Positions 1 to 8,707 of a DNA stretch of 64,000 nucleotides are shown here, piece after piece. This DNA is from Hyphomicrobium sp. (lineage in GTDB: Bacteria > Pseudomonadota > Alphaproteobacteria > Rhizobiales > Hyphomicrobiaceae), in assembly GCF_009026145.1 (NCBI RefSeq), contig NZ_WBUE01000010.1:1-64000 (forward strand), in the 5' to 3' direction. Position 1 is the first letter of the stretch, and each line of letters starts with the position of its first letter. The translations under genes were made by a program, and so were the position numbers. The notes under the pieces are model-generated. The model was not told where the DNA came from. It searched no databases and saw only the letters and a program-made list of their open reading frames with translations.

Positions 1-45
1 GATCTCTGAACCGTCACGACAGATCGTCCCGCGGGTTCCTTCTCC

Positions 46-345
46 TCAGGCTTCCCGACGCCAGCCTACCCAGGCAGCGGCGAGGTGCGTGGATGGCTGG
101 CATCCGTAACCCTCAGAGATTGCAGACATGCGACTGGAAAGGACTACGTCAGATACTAGGCTGCGCACCCTCGTCAGCATTCCAACGCTGAGCGGGCAAA
201 CCGCCGACTTCCGATAGCGGACTTGAAGCGACGTCGGCTTTCGACAAACGACCTGGTCGTTGACCAGGGCCATGATCGTACCGACCTGAGCAACGACCGG
301 CGTGTAGAAGGCAATCACGGCTGTAATCAGCAGGCCTCGAAACAT
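46..345 (-). CDS. small secreted hypothetical protein
   Basis: The product is 99 residues. Its first 20 residues form a short basic-hydrophobic stretch ending in a V-V-A-Q context, which looks like a signal peptide with a type I peptidase site. A good ribosome binding site (AAGGAAA) lies a few bases before the ATG, which is the main reason to believe the gene. The mature part has three Cys residues and no motif I recognise. It follows another unknown minus-strand gene (363-920) with an 18-base gap, so the two may be cotranscribed. It lies inside the mobile island. Function unknown. Confidence 0.4.
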   Translation of the reverse strand: MFRGLLITAVIAFYTPVVAQVGTIMALVNDQVVCRKPTSLQVRYRKSAVCPLSVGMLTRVRSLVSDVVLSSRMSAISEGYGCQPSTHLAAAWVGWRREA

Positions 346-362
346 GTCATTTCCTTAGCTGC

Positions 363-920
363 CTAGCTGGGCAAAACGATTAAAGGCATGATCGCAATAG
401 CGGAGCTTGAAATGCAGCTCACGCAGGAGGCGGCAATCGCGTTCCCCCAGGCCAACATACCAAAAAACTGCCTGCTAGAAAGATTTCCATACCCATCACG
501 CCAAACCTTGCCAGTGTCATCCTCGCGACCAATGCCCTCGCCTTCTCGACGCTCGGCCAGTGACCATCCCATCGCGTGGCCCCGCGCTAGCGCTGACGAT
601 GAGCTCGAGGGCGGCACCGACCACTGGGCCGACCGAACACAAGCGAACAGCGCGCCCGCTTGCCAAATCACGTTCGTTACCATCGACATCAACGGCCTCC
701 GCATTACGTCACCGACGACGCCAATTACCGACTGCGCCTCGAACGCGTTCTTCCAACAACAGTGCCATTCGCTTTCATCCTCCCACCACGCCGTTGTGTG
801 CCCAGATGCGGCACCCGCACAGCGCCGCTTCTGGCGATCACCGTTGGGCTGCACACCGGACAAGTCCCAGAAAGGGCGGACCGGGGTACGGCGCATGCCA
901 GCGACATTGGCGAACTTCAT
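363..920 (-). CDS. hypothetical protein with hydrophobic C-terminus
   Basis: The product is 185 residues from the ATG that follows a strong GGAGG ribosome binding site; the frame also extends upstream to 995 without a better start. The N-terminal half is rich in Trp and Cys, there is a five-Ser run in the middle, and the last 35 residues are hydrophobic, possibly a membrane segment. I recognise no family. An opposing open frame (388-1029, plus strand) covers the same DNA but lacks a convincing ribosome binding site and looks like a shadow. Codon choice is less GC3-biased than in the chromosomal genes further right, as expected for island DNA. Confidence 0.35.
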   Translation of the reverse strand: MKFANVAGMRRTPVRPFWDLSGVQPNGDRQKRRCAGAASGHTTAWWEDESEWHCCWKNAFEAQSVIGVVGDVMRRPLMSMVTNVIWQAGALFACVRSAQWSVPPSSSSSALARGHAMGWSLAERREGEGIGREDDTGKVWRDGYGNLSSRQFFGMLAWGNAIAASCVSCISSSAIAIMPLIVLPS

Positions 921-1186
921 GGTGTTGCCTCCATGGCCTGGCGTTCGTGACGCGCTGCTAAAGGAGAGCGGCAGCCGTACGGCTGTAGCTTCCATCAGCG
1001 TTGACCAGAGGATCTCTGTCGCCGGTTAGCCGCGGGGCAGTAGCGCCGCTCGACTCACGACCCCGTGGCCAATCGGTAGCCGCACGCCGTCGGCACGTTT
1101 TCATCCCCATGCAATTGAGGCCGTCTGCTGGGCGAGTCGGTGAACCCTATTCTCCCAAATGCTGCGTTCTTGTATAAGCCGCAACC

Positions 1187-4100
1187 ATGAACGCACGCCG
1201 CGCGTCAAAAAGGGGCTTTCTCGCCGACTACGCTCCTGACGAAAGCTTCCTACTCAAGCCCGACCGAACCCTTGGCCGCCCCGGTATCCTCCGCGCGCGC
1301 GATCCGCAAGGCAACGATGTCCTCGTCAAACACTGGCCGCGTAACAAGTCCGTCGATGACGCCGACCTCGAGGACATCTGGCGCAGTGAGCTGAGGCAAC
1401 TGCACCGCCTCGCCGCGCTCCCGCGCGCGGAAGAGCTGTTCGTCCCCGTACGCGCCAGCGGCAAAGACGACAAGGGTTTCTACCTCGTCCTCGATCCCGG
1501 ACAGGCAAGCCCCCTCGACACCTTCCTCAATGCGGCGCGCAAGCCCGAGATCCTTGCCCGCGCGCGCCTGCCGAGATCGCGCCACCTCCTATGGTCAAAC
1601 GCCAGACGCCTCGTCGAAGGCCTCGAGCTGCTGCACTCGCAGGGCGCCATTCACCGCAACCTCGATACTTTCGCTGTCGTCACGGCGCTCACACCAGAGC
1701 CCGACTTCCGCATCACCGGCTTCGAATGGTCGATGCGCATCGCCAGCAGCGGCGCCCCAAAAGGCAAGAAGAAGACACCGCCCCGCGGCAAGGAAACAGT
1801 ATCCTTCGCCCACGACTGGCGCGATCTCGCACTGCTCATTGCCCGGCTGCTCGATATCCCCGCCGACAAACTGGCCGATTACAAGATCCCGCCGTCGGAC
1901 GTCGCCGAGCACGCCTCCGCAGCCGAGGTGCGCCTGTTGCGCATCATGCTGGGCGTCGAAAAGGTCGAGCGCCTCGACGGCCCGTTCATCAGCAGCGTCC
2001 TGGATCCCATTCTCGACAGTATCGAAAGTGAAGTCGCGCGGCGCGACGCCCGCTATTGCCTCGCGTTGCGCTTCGGGCCAGAGAGCCAGTTGAGCCAGGC
2101 CATCCGTACGGCCTCTGGCAAGCAGATCGAGACCAGCGATGGAGAGCAGCAGCTCCGCTTCGTCGCCGACGACCTGGGCGCGCAGCCATTGTTCCAGACC
2201 TTGCGCGACGGTAACCGGCAACGGCACGTCCTCGTCGGCAAGCAGCTCACCTACCGCATCAATCCCTATCGCCAGCAGCGCACCGACGAAGAGCCAACCT
2301 GGGAATTTGCCTTCTGCGATCGCGCCGACGACGCCATCCCCACCCAAGGCGCCATTATCGGCAGCACGGCCTGCACGAACGCCGCCCTCGAGCTCGTCCC
2401 CCTGAATGTTGCCGTGCAGTCCTTTCCGCGCCGACGCGGCAAGGTACAAAACTGGACCGACCTGTTGTCGAAGACCAGCACGCCTTCGAAGGACAAGACA
2501 GACCTCGATCGCATGCACCAATCGCTGGCCGTGCTACTAATCCTCGAGATGGCCTATGCCGCTGCCGATATATTTCCGGTGCAGGTGGTCAAATCTCCGG
2601 AGCCCGCCGGCGGCGATACCTATGCTTTGCACGTCGCTTCACGCAACGATCCCGATCGCGCCAAGCTTTCCCAGCGTCTGCAGCTCGATGCGCCAGCGCA
2701 GCGTCTCGCCAAGATGCTAGACGGTGACGAGGTGCGCGAGGAGGGTGGGTGGATCCTCGCCGAAGCCCACATGCTCGGCGACAAAGTTCCGACTGCAACG
2801 ACATGGCGATATATCGGCCGCAAGGACGTCAACGGCCAGCCATGCCTGAGGCTCGAAGGCCAGACGGCCGTCGTGCCGACCGGCGATGTCTTCCTCACCC
2901 CCGCCGGTATGACCGGACGCATCGCCCAGTTCAAGCGCCGACTCAATGCCCTCACCGCTCTACGCCAGCATACCGAGCTGCTCGGCATGCTCGCCGATCC
3001 GCGTGCCCGAATTTACGACACCCACGACCCCCTTGATGAGAACGACGCGCGTTTCAAGGCACTGGACGGCTCCAAGCAGGCCGCGCTGCGCGAGATCCTC
3101 TCCACAATTCCACTGTTCCTGCTGCAAGGCCCTCCCGGCGTGGGAAAGACTTATCTTGCCGGCGACGTCGTTCAGCGCCGCTTCGAGGATGAGGCGACCA
3201 GCCGCTTGCTGCTATCGGCCCAGAGCAACGCCGCCATCGACCACCTGATGAACGAAGTCAAAGGGGTGTTCCAAGCCCTGCCGGCCGACCAGCGTCCGCT
3301 CATCGTCCGCGCCCGCTCCGTCGACGACGATGAATCGGCGGGAGACCACGAGATCGATGTGCAGGCCGATAATTATCTTCGCTCCCTCGCCGACAGCGAC
3401 CTCGTCGATGAAGCGCCTGCCCACCTGCGCGATCGCATCAGGGGTCTAGCCACGGCCTACAAAACCGTCGACCATGCAAGCACCGATCCCCTGATGCGCC
3501 GCACATCCTCGGAGGTACGGGCTTTCGAGGGCATGATCCTGAGGGCTGCGAACCTCGTCTTCGCCACCACCAACTCCCACGCCGTCGCACGCCTTATCGA
3601 AGAAAAGAGCCTGTTCGACTGGAGCATCGTCGAGGAGGCGGGGAAGGCAACCGGCGGGGAGCTGCTCTCGCCACTGCTGCTGTCGCATCGGCGGCTGATG
3701 ATCGGTGACCACAAGCAGCTTCCACCTTTCGACGTCGATAAGATCGGCAAGCTGCTCCTCAGCCCCAAGAAGGTCCGCGAAGCGGTTCTGTTGGCCGATA
3801 ACCTGATCTCCCGATACCTCAAGGAACCAGGCATCGACGAGATCTACCGCGAAGTGCAGAAGGAGACCGAGCTCGAGCACGTCTGCGCGTCTACCCTCAA
3901 CGTGCTGTCGCTGTTCGAAACACTCATCGAGCAGGAGCTGCGACGGCAGAACGGAGGCCGCGGTCGGCCCATCGCGCGGCGTCTAAACGAGCAGTATCGC
4001 ATGCATCCGGCGATCGCCCGCGTCGTCTCCCACTGCTTCTATGACAAAGAGCTGATCACCAACGACAAGACGGCGCGCAAGTACGCCGAAACGCCTCCAC

Positions 4101-4747
4101 CCTTTGCCAGCACCGATCCCAAACGCCTGCCCGATCTGCCCATCGTCTTCATCGACATGCCCTATTCCCGGGCCGACAAGCCCGGTGCCAAATCCGGCGA
4201 GCGCGCGCCCCCTTGGTCCAACCCCGACGAGGCCCGCGTCGCGATGACAGCATTACGCATGCTGCGACCGACGCCCGGCGCCTCGTCGCCCTCGCTGGCC
4301 ATCCTTTCGCCCTACCGGCAACAGGTGAAGCTGCTGCGCCAGAAGCTCGCCAGCTATCACGACGGCGGTAGCCTTCCGGATCTGAAAGCATTCCTCCCGG
4401 CCATCGGTGAGGGGGAATACTGCGGCACCGTCGACAGCTTCCAGGGCTCTGAGGCCGACCTCGTGCTGATCTCATTGGTTCGCAACAACCACCTGTCCAC
4501 GCCTTCGGCCGCGCTTGGCTTCCTGCGCGACGTCCGGCGCATGAACGTCCTGCTCAGCCGCGCCAAATGGAGGATGGTCCTCATCGGCAGCCTCGACTTC
4601 TACCGTCACGTGGTCACGACCGCCGAAGCGCTTCCCGATCAGGATGTCGGATTCCTGAAAAAGTTTCTCGAGGCGCTCGAAGCCGCCGTCAGAGACAAGG
4701 ATGCCGCCGTGATGTCGCTCAGCACGCTGGAGGGCAAACGGGGATGA
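1187..4747 (+). CDS. mkoA: Mokosh type I protein MkoA: pseudokinase-SF1 helicase
   Basis: This is a 1186-residue two-part protein. Residues ~25-290 resemble a Ser/Thr kinase fold: a VLVK strand (Lys48), a helix C-like Glu68, and a catalytic-loop equivalent at 156-158 that reads HRN instead of HRD. The DFG position reads GFE (178-180), so the kinase is probably inactive. Residues ~640-1140 form an Upf1/Dna2-type superfamily 1 helicase (COG1112): Walker A GPPGVGKT at 648-655, motif II EEAG near 815, GDHKQLPPF near 840, QYRMHP near 937, the DSFQGSEAD motif near 1083, and LLSRAKW near 1123. The kinase-like plus helicase order with a PLD nuclease partner matches Mokosh type I anti-phage defence. 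The stop codon overlaps the start of the PLD gene (ATGA), so the two are translationally coupled. Confidence 0.85.
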   Translation: MNARRASKRGFLADYAPDESFLLKPDRTLGRPGILRARDPQGNDVLVKHWPRNKSVDDADLEDIWRSELRQLHRLAALPRAEELFVPVRASGKDDKGFYLVLDPGQASPLDTFLNAARKPEILARARLPRSRHLLWSNARRLVEGLELLHSQGAIHRNLDTFAVVTALTPEPDFRITGFEWSMRIASSGAPKGKKKTPPRGKETVSFAHDWRDLALLIARLLDIPADKLADYKIPPSDVAEHASAAEVRLLRIMLGVEKVERLDGPFISSVLDPILDSIESEVARRDARYCLALRFGPESQLSQAIRTASGKQIETSDGEQQLRFVADDLGAQPLFQTLRDGNRQRHVLVGKQLTYRINPYRQQRTDEEPTWEFAFCDRADDAIPTQGAIIGSTACTNAALELVPLNVAVQSFPRRRGKVQNWTDLLSKTSTPSKDKTDLDRMHQSLAVLLILEMAYAAADIFPVQVVKSPEPAGGDTYALHVASRNDPDRAKLSQRLQLDAPAQRLAKMLDGDEVREEGGWILAEAHMLGDKVPTATTWRYIGRKDVNGQPCLRLEGQTAVVPTGDVFLTPAGMTGRIAQFKRRLNALTALRQHTELLGMLADPRARIYDTHDPLDENDARFKALDGSKQAALREILSTIPLFLLQGPPGVGKTYLAGDVVQRRFEDEATSRLLLSAQSNAAIDHLMNEVKGVFQALPADQRPLIVRARSVDDDESAGDHEIDVQADNYLRSLADSDLVDEAPAHLRDRIRGLATAYKTVDHASTDPLMRRTSSEVRAFEGMILRAANLVFATTNSHAVARLIEEKSLFDWSIVEEAGKATGGELLSPLLLSHRRLMIGDHKQLPPFDVDKIGKLLLSPKKVREAVLLADNLISRYLKEPGIDEIYREVQKETELEHVCASTLNVLSLFETLIEQELRRQNGGRGRPIARRLNEQYRMHPAIARVVSHCFYDKELITNDKTARKYAETPPPFASTDPKRLPDLPIVFIDMPYSRADKPGAKSGERAPPWSNPDEARVAMTALRMLRPTPGASSPSLAILSPYRQQVKLLRQKLASYHDGGSLPDLKAFLPAIGEGEYCGTVDSFQGSEADLVLISLVRNNHLSTPSAALGFLRDVRRMNVLLSRAKWRMVLIGSLDFYRHVVTTAEALPDQDVGFLKKFLEALEAAVRDKDAAVMSLSTLEGKRG

Positions 4748-6507
4748 CGACCGTCTATGTCACCTTCCCAGTGCTGCGCGGCTCGAACAGGTTCTTCATC
4801 CAGGTTGGACGCCGATGGAGTGTCATTGAGCACCTTCTGCTGCACGCCGCTGCGACCAAGCCGGCGTCAGCGGCCGAGCTGGCCCAAAAGTCGCGCCTGC
4901 CGCGCCGCGTGGTGCTGGAAGCCTTCATACGCCTGATGCGCGCCGGTTGGGTGGAGATGATCACGGAACATGGCGTGCTCCTCTTCCGCGCAACCCCGAT
5001 CGGCGCCGTCAACGCTCAAGCGGAGCAACTGCCCGCCGCCACGGTGATGCAGCAGCAGTGGCGATCCTTCCACATCGAGCAGGTCAGCGGCGGCGTGTTC
5101 CGTACGCGCGAGCTTGAAACAAGGCCGCTGACCAATCTTCCGACCACAAACGAAACTCAGATCGTCCGTCATTTGTCGGCCTCGTTCTCGCCTGGCCAGG
5201 AGCATCTCAGCCATGTCTACGTCGCCATCGAAGGCGAGGACGAGGAGATCGTCGGCATACAGCAGACAGGCGCCAGACTGACCGAGCGCCACGCCGTCGT
5301 TACGGTCAAGGACGGCGTCATTCAAGGATTGCCGGCACGCGCCTCCAAGGCGCTGCAGGCCGCAGTTCTGGAAGCCGCAGAAAAGGCACTCGCCGAAAGG
5401 CAGACCGCCCCCTCCAGCGGCAAACCGGCGGCGCACGTGTCGCAACAGCGCAAGTCGACCGAAGCGCCCGCGCCCTTGTCCCGCACGGCCCTATTCGATA
5501 CCTCCGACCTCATCGTCGACGGCGACGCGCACAGAAAGTCACTCGAGGCGACCATCAGAGCCGCCAAGCAGCGGCTCATCATCCACTCAACGTTCGTCAA
5601 CGACAAAGCTGCTGCGGCGTTGCTGCCTTCCTTGCTTCAGGCGGCGGCCCGCGGTGCGCACATCGACTTGATGTTCGGGCAAGCTGATGTCGAGGAGGAA
5701 GAAAATCCCTCACAGGCGGCCGCGCAGCGCCTCGCCGCAGCCATCGCCAATGCCGGCCGCAAAGATGCCGTCACCGTGCATCCCTTCTCCACGCACTCCC
5801 ATGCCAAGATCATCGTCGCCGACAACGGGCAAGGAGCCTGGCAGGCACTGATCGGATCGTGCAACTGGCTGGCGTCTGACTTCAGCAGTTTTGAAACTTC
5901 CCTCAGACTGCGCGAACCCGCGATGGTGGGTGAGGTCATCCGCGCCCTTGCCGGACTATCCATGGGACGACCGGGCGTGTGGACCGATTTCGCTCAAGAA
6001 ATGGCCGCGCTCGGCCGCAGGATCGAAAAGATGCCACGCGGTGCCGGCCGCACCGGCAACATGCGTCTCCTGTACGCCCATGACCACGCTGGGCTTCCGC
6101 TGGAAGCACGCGACAAGGCCAACGCCCGCATCTTTGTTCTGAGCCATCGTCTCGGCATCGCCGCGCGCCCTGTCGCCCTGCTGCCGATCCTCTCCGCCGT
6201 CGCTGCCAACAACATCTCCGCTCACGCTTACTATGGTCGCACGACCGGTCCCCTTTCCGGTGCCGCCAGCGCCGAGCTCATACGTGAATACAACAATCAC
6301 GGTATCACCATACGCCCGGTACACCGGCCACGTCTGCACGCAAAGGTTCTCGGTTGGGACGACGACGCTCTGGCAGTCACCAGTCTCAACTGGCTGTCAG
6401 CCAATCCGCCCAAGGATAAGCCAATCAGCGAGCTGGGCGTTCTCGTGGAATCGACGAAGGTGGCGGAAAACTTCTTCAGGGTGTTCGACAACGCCCGTTA
6501 CGACTGA
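4744..6507 (+). CDS. mkoB: Mokosh type I protein MkoB: PLD-family nuclease
   Basis: The product is 587 residues. The start was chosen at the ATG that overlaps the TGA of the helicase gene, although the frame is open further upstream. Residues ~20-80 look like a winged helix (a helix-turn-helix over AELAQKSRLPRR, then a short wing). Two phospholipase D half-motifs follow: HAK at 353-355 with a downstream VAD and a GSCNW segment, and a second HAK at 532-534 followed by Asp residues and SLNW. Two HxK motifs in one chain are what a PLD nuclease needs to form one active site. By analogy with known Mokosh systems it would be the nuclease effector working with the helicase. No signal peptide is visible, so it should act in the cytoplasm. 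Confidence 0.83.
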   Translation: MTTVYVTFPVLRGSNRFFIQVGRRWSVIEHLLLHAAATKPASAAELAQKSRLPRRVVLEAFIRLMRAGWVEMITEHGVLLFRATPIGAVNAQAEQLPAATVMQQQWRSFHIEQVSGGVFRTRELETRPLTNLPTTNETQIVRHLSASFSPGQEHLSHVYVAIEGEDEEIVGIQQTGARLTERHAVVTVKDGVIQGLPARASKALQAAVLEAAEKALAERQTAPSSGKPAAHVSQQRKSTEAPAPLSRTALFDTSDLIVDGDAHRKSLEATIRAAKQRLIIHSTFVNDKAAAALLPSLLQAAARGAHIDLMFGQADVEEEENPSQAAAQRLAAAIANAGRKDAVTVHPFSTHSHAKIIVADNGQGAWQALIGSCNWLASDFSSFETSLRLREPAMVGEVIRALAGLSMGRPGVWTDFAQEMAALGRRIEKMPRGAGRTGNMRLLYAHDHAGLPLEARDKANARIFVLSHRLGIAARPVALLPILSAVAANNISAHAYYGRTTGPLSGAASAELIREYNNHGITIRPVHRPRLHAKVLGWDDDALAVTSLNWLSANPPKDKPISELGVLVESTKVAENFFRVFDNARYD

Positions 6508-6584
6508 GCAGTAGTGACCGTGCCATCCTCCCCGACGACGGCAGCGAGTGTGCAGCTGATGCACGCCTCGATGGAAATTTGCCG

Positions 6585-7799
6585 CTAGTCCTGTCCGGTG
6601 ACGTAACGCCAGATCCCCGGCGGCAAGTGCGCCGCGAGCTCGGCCCTCAGCGCCGTCATCTCCTCGGTGTACATAGCGAGGGGCGCGCCAGTATCCGGAT
6701 CGCTCGGTACCAGCGTCGCTAGATCGGCGTTGAGCGACACGAGGCCGGCGAACTTCTCCAGTTTTGCCCGCAGCTGCGGCGACAAACGCTCCCCGCTTCG
6801 GCGCAGCGAAACCTTGCGGCGCTCCTCGGCCTTGCAGGAGTTGAAGGTCCTTTGGACCGGCTCCAGGTCGCGGATCGCCGTTTCCAGGGCGGTCTGCTCG
6901 CGCTCGGCCTTCTCAAGATCGCGCAGGATAGGGCCGTAATAATCGTCCTTGGCCAGCTCGCCGAGGATAACGTCGCCGGGAAGACTTGCCCTGAGGCTCT
7001 TCACCATTCGGCTCACATCCTTGAGCTTCTCTTTGTGTGCGTGATAGGCGGCAAGATTTTCCGCCCGGTCGCCATAGCAGCGCGCGCTCGCCAGCTCATC
7101 GAGAGCGGTGTCCACTGGCAGCGTGTCACTCTCCTCGCGGCGGATGCGCTCGGCTTTCTCACGCGGGGTGTTGAACAGGCGGGTCATGAACTCACCCGAG
7201 TAGCCGCGCGCGCTGAGCATCGCCCGCACCTGTCCGATCGCGGCCGTGTAGGCGGATTGCGCCTCGGCATCGTCGAGAGCTGCGAATTCGGTTTTGGCAA
7301 AGTACGGACGGTGTATGCGTACATCGTCACCGCGTCGCACTGGGGCTGCGAGCCAGATCAGCGCGCAGGCGCTGGCACAGCCGCATTGCCCGTCGGCCGG
7401 ATAGTTTGATGACTTGGAGCCGTGCTCACACTGGAAGCGGTATTCCGTCTCGACGCTTATGGCGTAGGTGTCGGCGAACTTCGCCAGCTTTACCGCCTCG
7501 GCGACGAGGCCACCTGGAGACGAAATGTGCAGGGTGTGGATCGGCACCAGCGCGTGGATGTCTTTGAGCTGATCAGTATCGCCTGCCTCGATCGTGCCGC
7601 CGATATAGACCGTCATGCCGTCAAGCGAGAGCGCTTGCATGCGGCTGGTGACATCAAGCCGCCGCCAGTCTTTGCCGGGGAAGCCCTCGAAATATATCTC
7701 GGCGGCGAAGGCCCCGGACCATGGGATCGCCATCAGCGAAGCTGCTGTGGATAGCATCCGCGCGGCCATGCGGCGGCGCCCGTGCGATTGCGACAACAT
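6585..7799 (-). CDS. exported ClpP/crotonase-like serine protease-fold protein
   Basis: The product is 404 residues. An N-terminal basic plus hydrophobic segment ending in GAFAA (about residue 33) looks like a signal peptide. Residues ~55-200 carry ClpP-like features: a SPGG turn near residue 95 followed by an A-V-K-L helix, a GCASAC segment where the central Ser is in the nucleophile position, and an IHRP segment that could supply the His. The layout recalls predicted periplasmic proteins of the COG3904 type, but I cannot confirm a third catalytic residue. The C-terminal half is charged and helical. A GGAG ribosome binding site lies close to the ATG; an internal Met about 10 codons in is an alternative start. 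It is convergent with mkoB and separated from it by 77 bases. Confidence 0.65.
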   Translation of the reverse strand: MLSQSHGRRRMAARMLSTAASLMAIPWSGAFAAEIYFEGFPGKDWRRLDVTSRMQALSLDGMTVYIGGTIEAGDTDQLKDIHALVPIHTLHISSPGGLVAEAVKLAKFADTYAISVETEYRFQCEHGSKSSNYPADGQCGCASACALIWLAAPVRRGDDVRIHRPYFAKTEFAALDDAEAQSAYTAAIGQVRAMLSARGYSGEFMTRLFNTPREKAERIRREESDTLPVDTALDELASARCYGDRAENLAAYHAHKEKLKDVSRMVKSLRASLPGDVILGELAKDDYYGPILRDLEKAEREQTALETAIRDLEPVQRTFNSCKAEERRKVSLRRSGERLSPQLRAKLEKFAGLVSLNADLATLVPSDPDTGAPLAMYTEEMTALRAELAAHLPPGIWRYVTGQD

Positions 7800-7992
7800 T
7801 CTCCACTCGGGCCGTGCCTGAGCCTCCCCGCCGGCCCAACACTAGCATACGCGAAGATCGCGGAAGAAACGCTGGCCAATGCTGGGATGCCTGCCGTCCC
7901 GCTGCAGCCGTCCTGCCTTTAAATCCCAATAAACCGTCGGCGCCCATTCTGCCGGTTTTGCAAAGGCTGCCGCCAGCCCCCGCATCACCGCC

Positions 7993-8604
7993 CTACCGTC
8001 CGCCCAGGCTCATGCAAACATCCTTGCCGCTGCTCGTCGGGTCGATGAGATGCGGCTCCAGCCACACCGTCCAGCGCTTGATCGCGCCACCGATGCTGTC
8101 GCGTTGCGTCCTTCGACCAGGTCCGCTGCAACTCCATGGCGACGGCGTCGGCAATGTCCTTGGCGCTGGCGTCCGGGTTGATGCGCATCACACTGCGTGC
8201 AATCTGGATGCTCGCATCTCACTCACCGCCCGGCGCATGAGGATCTCGGCATCGATGTCGGGACTTGCGAGTAGGGTGACCTCGCTATTCTCGTAGCGCA
8301 CCAGGTTCAGCGCACGCAGGTCACTCAGCTCATTGGGCAGGCGCTCACGCGGTCCAGCATAACCCAGGGGTCGCGGGTGCGTGTTCTGGATGGTCCGGAA
8401 GCGGAACTCCGCGTGATGCACGCGAAGGCTGCTCTACCTCACGAAGCAGACCTCTATGGGTTCACGTCGCCGGAGCAAACGCGGTCGTGCGTCGACTTCT
8501 GCTTCTGGGATGAAGCGCACATCGTCACGGAGCAGCCGCGACGACGTTTCGGTGACAGACTCGATGTCGGCTTCTGTATATTGTCGTCTAAGGGCCTGAC
8601 GTTG
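7993..8604 (-). pseudogene. decayed gene remnant with internal stop and two frameshifts
   Basis: Reading the minus strand, a protein-like sequence runs through about 200 codons but in three frames. Codons from 8604 read through an in-frame TAG near 8436, continue in the same frame (RLPNELSDLRALNLVRY) to about 8218, shift frame to continue as SVMRINPDASAKDIADAV and TWSKDATR, then shift again near 8075 to IKRWTVWLEPHLIDPTSSG and end at TAG (7993-7995). The last two parts look like one helical domain ending in a conserved W-L-E-P-H-L-I-D tail. I do not know the family. The repeated lesions show the gene is dead. It fills the space between the ClpP-like gene and the EVE-HNH gene. Confidence 0.6.
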
Positions 8605-8707
8605 CTAGGGCGCTAACTCTTCTCAATGGGATCTGCCGCGCTCAGAGTTTTTGAGCAAGTGCGGCTTCCCCGTCGACCGTTGCACCCTGGCGTGCTAGCG
8701 ATCCAGC

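Noticed and set aside
388..1029. 213-codon open frame on the plus strand
   Set aside because: No good ribosome binding site and unnatural composition; the opposite frame has a GGAGG site. Open frames are common by chance in GC-rich DNA.
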